From MB1-2 sp046566065 (GTDB lineage Bacteria > Actinomycetota > CADDZG01 > WHSQ01): a DNA stretch of 64,000 nucleotides. Shown in pieces: positions 58,999 through 64,000 of this stretch; position 1 is the stretch's first letter; the number at the start of each line of letters is the position of its first letter. The position numbers and the translations under genes are program-made. Location of the stretch: NCBI GenBank assembly GCA_046566065.1, contig JBKHXK010000005.1, forward strand, positions 25,170-89,169, read 5' to 3'. The notes beneath the pieces are model-generated. The model was not told where the DNA came from. It searched no databases and saw only the letters and a list, made by a program, of their open reading frames with translations.

Positions 58999-60933
58999 AT
59001 GCGCCGTCTCGCCGGGGTGATGGGGGTCGCCCTAACGCTCAGCCTCCTCTCGATCCCTCCTGCTTCAGCCGGCCGCACGGTGACGATCACCGGCGGGGGT
59101 TGGGGGCACGGCATCGGGATGTCCCAGTACGGGGCTTACGGCCGCGCCAAAGCCGGCAAGACCGCCCCGGAGATCCTCGAGCACTACTACTCGGGCGCAC
59201 AGGTATCGAAGGCCGCCATGCCTCCCAACCTCAGGGTCGGGCTCCTCGAATACCGCAGCTCGATCTCCGCCTCGTCCGAGGTCTTCAGGGAAGGTGGCGG
59301 CGACTTCGCGTTCAAGGTGAAGGGATCGAAGACGACCATCGCCCGGGGTGGGCCCGCAGCGAGCTGGAGGGTCGAGCCGAGCCCCACCGGGGGGCTGCGC
59401 CTCTACAAGAACGGCACCCAGATCCGCCGGGACGGCAACGGGGTCTTCGGCGACCCGGCCCGGCCCCTCGTAGCTATCTATCAGCGCTTCGGCTCCGCGA
59501 TCCGGATCGCGGAGAAGGGCCTCGATTATCCGTACGGTCAGATGGAGTTCGGGACCTTCTCGACGGATCGTTGCGCTCCCGGTTATTGCCTTCGCCTCGT
59601 CGTTTCCCTACCGATGCAGAAGTACCTCTACGGCCTGGGTGAGGTCCCCTTCTCGTGGCCGTCGGCCGCGCTCCGCACGCAGGTGATAGCGGCGCGCACC
59701 TACGCCTACGACAAGACGCTCCGTACGGGTCAGCACCGCTACCCCTGTGACTGCGCGGTCTACGACTCGACCCTCGACCAGGTCTACAGCGGCGACGGGA
59801 AGCGGGAGTCCTCCGGAGCGTACTGGGACGACTGGACCAGTGCCGTCGACGCGACCCGGGATCAGGTCATCCTGTACAAGGGCAGCCCGATCCAGGCTCT
59901 GTACTCCTCTTCTTCCGGGGGGCACACCGAGAACAACGAGAACGTCTGGGGCGGCACCCCCCTCCCTTATCTCCGCGGGGTGCGCGACGGAGCGGACGAC
60001 AACCCGGCCAACCCGAACCACACCTGGAAGGTCGAGATGACCTACTCGGAGTTCGAGTCGAAGTTGAACGCGGCTTACGGCACGGGAGACCTGCAGAGGT
60101 TCTCTCTGGTGAAGCCGTTCGGGGTGTCCGGTCGCGTGACGATCGTCAAGCCCGACAACACCGGGGGAGCCCGGATCGTGGGCTCGAGGAAGACGGCGCG
60201 CGTGAGCGGGTGGTCTATGCGTTCCGCGCTTGCCCTCAAGGATTCTCTGTTCCGCGTGGCGATCACCGCCGACGTCGCTCCCGAGATGGAGCAGAAGTAC
60301 CGGCAGCTCGATGGAGCGCCGGGCACAGCCGAAGAGCCCGCCTACCGGGTGCCCAAGGGGGCGAAGCGCAGCTTGGGAAAGGCCCAGGACTTCACGAAGG
60401 GGCGTCTGACGTGGCGGCGTGCCACGGACAAGACCGTGTGGCAGTACGGGGTCGTGCTGAAGAAGTACGACGGCTTCGGGCGCGAGAGGTCCGATCTCGG
60501 GATGCCCACTTCAGATGTGTGGGGGCCGGGGTCCTATCTCGGGGCCTCCTACGTGAACGGGATGATCCTGTGGTCGAAGGCGACCGCTGCTCACTCCGTC
60601 CGAGGCGATTTCCGCCGTACGTATTCGCGCAACGGCGGCGTGAAGGGTCCGATCGGTCTGCCCACCGGCGAACGTCATAAGAAGGAGACGCTGCCCGAGG
60701 GCGGCAAGAGACAGCGGTTCACCTCCGGCACGCTTTACCTGAATCCGCATTCGCGAGAGGTGTTCGCGCTGTGGGGTGATTTCGACCGGCGCTACCGAGC
60801 GATGGGAGAGGCGTCGTCGCCGTGCGGGTACCCGACGTCGTCGGTGTCCGGGGACCAAGCATCCAAGCAGGTGAAGTTCCAGAACGGGTCGATGAGATGG
60901 TCGGTCGCAACCGGGCTCGAGGTCGACTGCTAG
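58999..60933 (+). CDS. Secreted SpoIID/LytB-domain protein with LGFP repeats
   Basis: 644 residues with signal peptide MRRLAGVMGVALTLSLLSIPPASA. The N-terminal and middle parts are a SpoIID/LytB domain: GGGWGHGIGMSQYGAYGRAK, QKYLYGLGEVPFSWPSAALR, AARTYAYDKTL and SSSGGHTENNENVWGG, the peptidoglycan-active domain of SpoIID lytic transglycosylases (with the Glu of LGEVP). The last about 150 residues are LGFP repeats (LGMPTSDVWGPG, IGLPTGERHK, CGYPTSSVSGD), which attach proteins to actinobacterial cell wall. Start chosen before the signal peptide; ribosome site weak. Probably a peptidoglycan-remodelling enzyme or wall-bound amidase enhancer. Confidence 0.85.
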   Translation: MRRLAGVMGVALTLSLLSIPPASAGRTVTITGGGWGHGIGMSQYGAYGRAKAGKTAPEILEHYYSGAQVSKAAMPPNLRVGLLEYRSSISASSEVFREGGGDFAFKVKGSKTTIARGGPAASWRVEPSPTGGLRLYKNGTQIRRDGNGVFGDPARPLVAIYQRFGSAIRIAEKGLDYPYGQMEFGTFSTDRCAPGYCLRLVVSLPMQKYLYGLGEVPFSWPSAALRTQVIAARTYAYDKTLRTGQHRYPCDCAVYDSTLDQVYSGDGKRESSGAYWDDWTSAVDATRDQVILYKGSPIQALYSSSSGGHTENNENVWGGTPLPYLRGVRDGADDNPANPNHTWKVEMTYSEFESKLNAAYGTGDLQRFSLVKPFGVSGRVTIVKPDNTGGARIVGSRKTARVSGWSMRSALALKDSLFRVAITADVAPEMEQKYRQLDGAPGTAEEPAYRVPKGAKRSLGKAQDFTKGRLTWRRATDKTVWQYGVVLKKYDGFGRERSDLGMPTSDVWGPGSYLGASYVNGMILWSKATAAHSVRGDFRRTYSRNGGVKGPIGLPTGERHKKETLPEGGKRQRFTSGTLYLNPHSREVFALWGDFDRRYRAMGEASSPCGYPTSSVSGDQASKQVKFQNGSMRWSVATGLEVDC

Positions 60934-60964
60934 CCAGAACCCCGCAACACTTAGACTCCCGCGC

Positions 60965-61420
60965 ATGGCGCTGGAAGCTCCTCCTCCGGAGATAGTCCCC
61001 CTAGCCGCTCAGTCGCGCACGAGCTCGACGCTGATCTCGATCGCGCTGCTTCTGGTCAGTGTCGTGTTCGCCACCGCCGGCCAGCTCACGCTGAAAGGGG
61101 CGATGGAGGCGATCGGGCGCATCGGGACCGCTCAGGTCTCCGACGCCGGACAGACGATCGCTCGGGCCGTGAAAGAGCCCCTTCTTTGGATCGGGTTGCT
61201 CCTCTTCGGCATCTCCGCGTTGTTCTGGCTGGTCGTGCTGTCCCGGGTCGACCTGTCTCTCGCCTATCCGTTCGTGGGCGTCTCCTACATCGTGGTGGTC
61301 GCGCTCGCGCGCTTCATGTTCGATGAGCAGGTCCCCACGCTCAGATGGGTGGGCGTTTCGATCATCGCCGTGGGCATCACTCTGATCGGCATCTCATCCA
61401 AGACGGTTACAGGTAGTTGA
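60965..61420 (+). CDS. Small four-helix DMT/SMR-like membrane protein (ArnE/ArnF-like)
   Basis: 151 residues with four hydrophobic segments (ISIALLLVSVVFATAGQLTLK, LLWIGLLLFGISALFWLVVL, LAYPFVGVSYIVVVALARFMF, VGVSIIAVGITLIGISS). The GQLTLKGAM, SRVDLSLAYPF and FDEQVPTLRWVG segments match drug/metabolite and small multidrug-resistance transporters, in particular polyprenyl-phosphate sugar flippase subunits of ArnE/ArnF type. As it is coupled to a nucleotidyltransferase and an epimerase gene, moving a lipid-linked sugar is likely. The next gene begins with a TTGA overlap. Confidence 0.8.
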   Translation: MALEAPPPEIVPLAAQSRTSSTLISIALLLVSVVFATAGQLTLKGAMEAIGRIGTAQVSDAGQTIARAVKEPLLWIGLLLFGISALFWLVVLSRVDLSLAYPFVGVSYIVVVALARFMFDEQVPTLRWVGVSIIAVGITLIGISSKTVTGS

Positions 61421-62391
61421 AGGCCCTGCTTCTCGCAGGCGGGTTCGGGACCCGGCTGCGGCCCCTTACCCTCACGCGCCCGAAGCATCTCCTTCCGATC
61501 GCCAACCGCCCTCACATCGAGCACGTTTTCGACCTGCTTATGGCTCACGGCATCGACGAGATCGTGCTGACGACCTCTTATCTAGCGGAGGCTTTCGACG
61601 CGACGAAGCGCTCTGTGGCTGCACGAGGTCTCGGCCTTCAGGTGACGCACGAGGAGGTCGCGCTCGGCACCGCCGGGGCGCTCAAGAACGCCGAAGCCGA
61701 GGTGGGGGAGGACACGTTCATGGTCTTCAACGGCGACGTGCTGACGGATGTGGATCTCGATCTCGTTCTGGATTTCCATCGCAGCAACAGGGCCGAGGCG
61801 ACGATCCTGCTGACCCCGGTAGATGACCCCTCGGCCTTCGGCGTCGTGCCGACCGACGAGCACGGCCGCGTGCTCGGGTTCATCGAGAAGCCGCCGCGCG
61901 ACGAAGCTCCGACGAACCAGATCAACGCCGGTGTCTACGTGCTCGAGCCTTCGATCCTCGAGCGCATCCCGGCCGGCGAGGAATGGTCGGTCGAACGCTC
62001 GCTGTTCCCGGAGCTCGTTGCGGGTGGGGGCCGGGTCTTCGCTCTTTCGACGGACGCCTACTGGATGGACGTCGGAACGCCCGACAAGTACCTGCAGGCG
62101 AACATGGATGCGATCTCGGGACGCTTCTCTCCTCGGGAGGGCCGGGCGATAGCCGCGGACGCCCAGGTGGCAGAGGACGCCCAGGTGGTCTCTTCGTGCA
62201 TCGGGGCCGGGGCTCGGGTGGAGACGGGCGCCGTGGTGGAGGGCTCCGTGCTCCTGCCGGGGGTGACCGTGGCGGCGTCGGCCAAGGTCTCGGGTTCCAT
62301 CCTTGGAGAGCGCGTGCAGGTGGGCGAGGGGGCGGAGGTGTCGGGCGCTACGGTAGGCGACTTCGAGATCGTCGAACGGGGGGGCGGATGA
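61417..62391 (+). CDS. Sugar-1-phosphate nucleotidyltransferase (GDP-mannose/glucose-1-phosphate type)
   Basis: 324 residues. KALLLAGGFGTRLRPLTLTRPKHLLPI is the nucleotide-binding loop; MVFNGDVLTDVDL carries the metal Asp, and GFIEKPPRDEAPTNQINAGVYVLE and AYWMDVGTPDKYLQAN the sugar-phosphate pocket. The last 80 residues form a short left-handed beta-helix (hexapeptide repeats VEGSVLLPGVTVAA). Pattern fits mannose-1-phosphate guanylyltransferase-type or glucose-1-phosphate nucleotidyltransferases. Start is TTG, overlapping the upstream stop as TTGA; the next gene starts at ATGA. Confidence 0.88.
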   Translation: MKALLLAGGFGTRLRPLTLTRPKHLLPIANRPHIEHVFDLLMAHGIDEIVLTTSYLAEAFDATKRSVAARGLGLQVTHEEVALGTAGALKNAEAEVGEDTFMVFNGDVLTDVDLDLVLDFHRSNRAEATILLTPVDDPSAFGVVPTDEHGRVLGFIEKPPRDEAPTNQINAGVYVLEPSILERIPAGEEWSVERSLFPELVAGGGRVFALSTDAYWMDVGTPDKYLQANMDAISGRFSPREGRAIAADAQVAEDAQVVSSCIGAGARVETGAVVEGSVLLPGVTVAASAKVSGSILGERVQVGEGAEVSGATVGDFEIVERGGG

Positions 62392-63359
62392 GGGTTCTGG
62401 TAACGGGGGCCGCGGGCTTCATCGGCTCGCACCTCGTGGATCGGCTGCTCGCCGAGGGGGACGAGGTCTTCGGCATCGACGACATGTCCTCGGGACAGAT
62501 GTCGAACCTGGTCGATGCGCGTCGATCCACCACCGGCAAGTTCAAGTTCCATCGACTCGACATCACATCCACGGCTCTCGGCGAACACGTGAAGAGGATG
62601 AAACCCGAGCTGGTGTTCCACCTCGCAGCCCAGGTCGATGTCCGCCGCTCGGTCAAGGACCCGATCCACGACGCGATGGTGAACGTGGTGGGGACCCTCA
62701 ACCTGTTGCAGGCCTGCAGCCAGTGCGATGTCCGCAAGGTGGTCTTCACCTCTTCGGGCGGCTGCATCTACGGCGAGCCGCCCCAGGATCTGCTGCCCGT
62801 GCCCGAACGGCAGGTGTTCGCTCCGGACGCGTTGCCCGAGTCTCCCTACGGCGTCTCCAAGAAGGTCGTCCTCGACTATTTCCGCTACTACCGGCACATG
62901 CGAGAGCTCGACTACACCGCGCTAGCTCTGGCGAACGTCTACGGACCGCGTCAGGAGCCCGCCGCCGAGGTCGGGCTTGAAGGCCAGGTGGTTGCGATCT
63001 TCTGCCGCAAGATGCTCGACCGTCGCCCGGCGACCATCTACGGCGACGGCACCCAGACCCGCGATTTCATCTATGTAGATGACGTGGTGACCGCCCTGGT
63101 CGCGGCCCGGGATAAGGGCGGTGGTGAGCTTCTCAACGTCGGCAGCGGTAACGAGACCTCGATCAACGAGCTGTTCGCCCAGCTCTCCGAGCTCACGTCT
63201 AGCCGCTACGAGCCGATCTATGCCGGAGCGCGACCCGGCGAGCTCGAACGGATCGCGGTGGACGCCTCCAGGGCACGAGAGGTGTTGGGCTGGTCGGCGA
63301 GCACCCCTCTGCCCGACGGCCTGAAGCAGACGGTGGCCTGGTTCCGCGCGACTACCTAA
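62388..63359 (+). CDS. NAD-dependent epimerase/dehydratase (UDP-glucose 4-epimerase-like)
   Basis: 323-residue extended SDR: RVLVTGAAGFIGSHLVDRLL, VFHLAAQVDVRRSVKDP, FTSSGGCIYGEPP with catalytic Ser, and SPYGVSKKVVLDYFRYY with Tyr-Lys; ANVYGPRQ and DGTQTRDFIYVDDVV are donor-sugar contacts. Acts on a nucleotide sugar (4-epimerisation of UDP- or dTDP-hexose). ATGA overlap with the nucleotidyltransferase gene suggests that the two act in one sugar-nucleotide pathway, with the flippase-like gene upstream. The exact sugar is not predictable. Confidence 0.88.
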   Translation: MRVLVTGAAGFIGSHLVDRLLAEGDEVFGIDDMSSGQMSNLVDARRSTTGKFKFHRLDITSTALGEHVKRMKPELVFHLAAQVDVRRSVKDPIHDAMVNVVGTLNLLQACSQCDVRKVVFTSSGGCIYGEPPQDLLPVPERQVFAPDALPESPYGVSKKVVLDYFRYYRHMRELDYTALALANVYGPRQEPAAEVGLEGQVVAIFCRKMLDRRPATIYGDGTQTRDFIYVDDVVTALVAARDKGGGELLNVGSGNETSINELFAQLSELTSSRYEPIYAGARPGELERIAVDASRAREVLGWSASTPLPDGLKQTVAWFRATT

Positions 63360-63447
63360 AGTCTCCGTTTCGAGCCTGCGATAGCGGCTACTCCCTGAAT
63401 CTTGCTTGACCTACGTAGGCGCGCTGGAAAGCGCGTAACTCGTTAGT

Positions 63448-63464
63448 ACTACATGGCATGTAGT
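63448..63464. promoter_or_regulatory. 17-bp palindrome (candidate operator)
   Basis: ACTACATG-G-CATGTAGT is a perfect palindrome five bases upstream of a candidate -35 box, the usual place of an operator. It lies in an AT-richer stretch than the rest of the window. Upstream a GNRA-loop hairpin (CGCGCT-GGAA-AGCGCG, 63420-63435) and CCTACGTAGG (63410-63419) also occur. Confidence 0.45.
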
Positions 63465-63469
63465 CATTT

Positions 63470-63497
63470 CTGACAATTACGCACACTTGCGTATAGG
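63470..63497 (+). promoter_or_regulatory. Candidate vegetative promoter for the NDGGQV repeat gene
   Basis: CTGACA (63470-63475) and TATAGG (63492-63497) with a 16-base spacer resemble TTGACA/TATAAT. They lie 65 bases before the start codon, in an AT-rich leader. The match is read by eye; no transcription start is known. Confidence 0.4.
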
Positions 63498-63561
63498 GCC
63501 GCTCTAGTCCTCAGCCGAACAAGCTCATGAGAGAGAAAACATTCGGAGAAAGAGGACCGAG

Positions 63562-64000
63562 ATGAAGGCAACAGCGCAGACCCCGAAGAGCTCCTGGACC
63601 CTGGTCGCAACGGCGATCATGGCAGTGGTGTTCCTACTGGGCACCAGCCTCACCGCGTTCGCGAGCCCCGACAACAACGGCAAGGGCCCGGAGCGCAACG
63701 ACAACATGTCGAACGACAAGGAGCAGGGCGGCTGCAACGACGGCAACGAGGGCAACTCCAAGAAGTGCCCGCCGCCCCCGGGAAACGACGATGACGACAC
63801 GGTCGTCACCCCCCCCGTCGTCACCCCCCCGATCGTTAACGACGGCGGCCAGGTCAACGACGGCGGCCAGGTCAACGACGGCGGCCAGGTCAACGACGGC
63901 GGCCAGGTCAACGACGGCGGCCAGGTCAACGACGGCGGCCAGGTCAACGACGGCGGCCAGGTCAACGACGGCGGCCAGGTCAACGACGGCGGCCAGGTCA
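63562..64000 (+). CDS. Secreted NDGGQV-repeat protein (3' end outside window)
   Basis: At least 146 residues visible, running off the window. Signal peptide: basic start, then TLVATAIMAVVFLLGTSLTAFA, cut likely before SPDNN. A hydrophilic Asn/Asp/Gly/Lys-rich segment with one Cys pair (GGCNDGNEGNSKKCPPPP) follows, then a DDDDTVVTPPVVTPPIV spacer, and then a hexapeptide NDGGQV repeated at least nine times. No family recognised. AGAGGA upstream of the ATG supports the start. The very regular low-complexity array suggests a surface stalk, adhesin or calcium/water-binding region; the C-terminus (anchor?) is not visible. Confidence 0.82.
   Translation, partial: MKATAQTPKSSWTLVATAIMAVVFLLGTSLTAFASPDNNGKGPERNDNMSNDKEQGGCNDGNEGNSKKCPPPPGNDDDDTVVTPPVVTPPIVNDGGQVNDGGQVNDGGQVNDGGQVNDGGQVNDGGQVNDGGQVNDGGQVNDGGQV
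63838..64000 (+). repeat. Perfect 18-bp tandem repeat (at least nine copies)
   Basis: The unit aacgacggcggccaggtc repeats with no visible base change from 63838 to the window edge and encodes NDGGQV in frame. There are no spacers, so it is a coding minisatellite and not a CRISPR array. Perfect identity implies recent expansion or homogenisation, and length may vary between cells or assemblies. Confidence 0.95.

Noticed and set aside
63525..63983. Minus-strand gene with LTWPPS repeats
   Set aside because: It is the antisense reading of the NDGGQV array; the plus strand has a signal peptide, start codon and ribosome site.
63838..64000. CRISPR array
   Set aside because: Units are 18 bp, contiguous, without spacers, in frame with an exported protein.
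1..64000. Mobile elements, prophage, defence systems, tRNA and rRNA genes
   Set aside because: I looked on both strands and found no transposase, integrase, phage structural, nuclease-type defence or structural RNA sequence.

Overview
The window is GC-rich, gene-dense DNA (58 coding regions, no intergenic stretch over about 240 bases) that reads as a chromosomal piece of an uncultured actinobacterium (Actinomycetota). Support comes from the acyl-CoA carboxylase epsilon-type subunit, DUF4012 protein, LGFP repeats, LCP protein with a LytR_C tail, and the crotonyl-CoA carboxylase/reductase plus MeaA pair. Many genes start with GTG or TTG and are chained by 1-4 base stop/start overlaps. A six-N gap at 17097-17102 flanked by the same 59 bases twice shows that this is a scaffolded draft or metagenome assembly. 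I saw no tRNA, rRNA, CRISPR array, transposase, phage or recognisable defence genes.

Region 1 (1-22.6 kb) is a cell-envelope glycan/phosphoester region. It has a sulfotransferase, four alkaline-phosphatase-superfamily proteins, a WecG/TagA glycosyltransferase, a family 2 glycosyltransferase, a CDP-alcohol phosphatidyltransferase, a polyprenyl-phosphate sugar transferase and a DUF4012 protein. A minus-strand run also holds two peptide-type ABC permeases, a glycerol-1-phosphate-dehydrogenase-like enzyme and a small nucleotidyltransferase. The polyol-phosphate dehydrogenase, nucleotidyltransferase and CDP-alcohol transferase together suggest a CDP-activated polyol phosphate put into a lipid or surface polymer. 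One phosphatase-superfamily protein (4738-6420) appears circularly permuted.

Region 2 (22.7-25.3 kb) has two tandem secreted paralogues of unknown family and an LVIVD-repeat protein. Region 3 (25.4-40.4 kb) is acyl-CoA metabolism: MeaA-type mutase, a duplicated 3-hydroxyacyl-CoA dehydrogenase, an SDR, carboxylase beta and epsilon subunits, methylmalonyl-CoA epimerase, a crotonase, thiolase and crotonyl-CoA carboxylase/reductase. This covers acetyl-CoA to methylsuccinyl-CoA, the first half of the ethylmalonyl-CoA pathway, apart from a convincing hydratase. purM, an MFS transporter and small proteins are interspersed.

Region 4 (40.5-50.8 kb) holds a secreted RTX-like protein, a methyltransferase/alpha-alpha-toroid/glycosyltransferase run, an acyl-CoA dehydrogenase, fumC, an LCP ligase and an esterase. 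Region 5 (50.7-64 kb) is a second polysaccharide locus: four GT4 glycosyltransferases counting 57.9 kb, a GDP-fucose-synthase-like enzyme, a nucleotidyltransferase, an epimerase and an SMR-like membrane protein. It also has a sigma factor with a membrane tail, a secreted beta-helix protein and a SpoIID/LGFP protein. The window ends inside a secreted protein made of perfect 18-bp repeats (NDGGQV).
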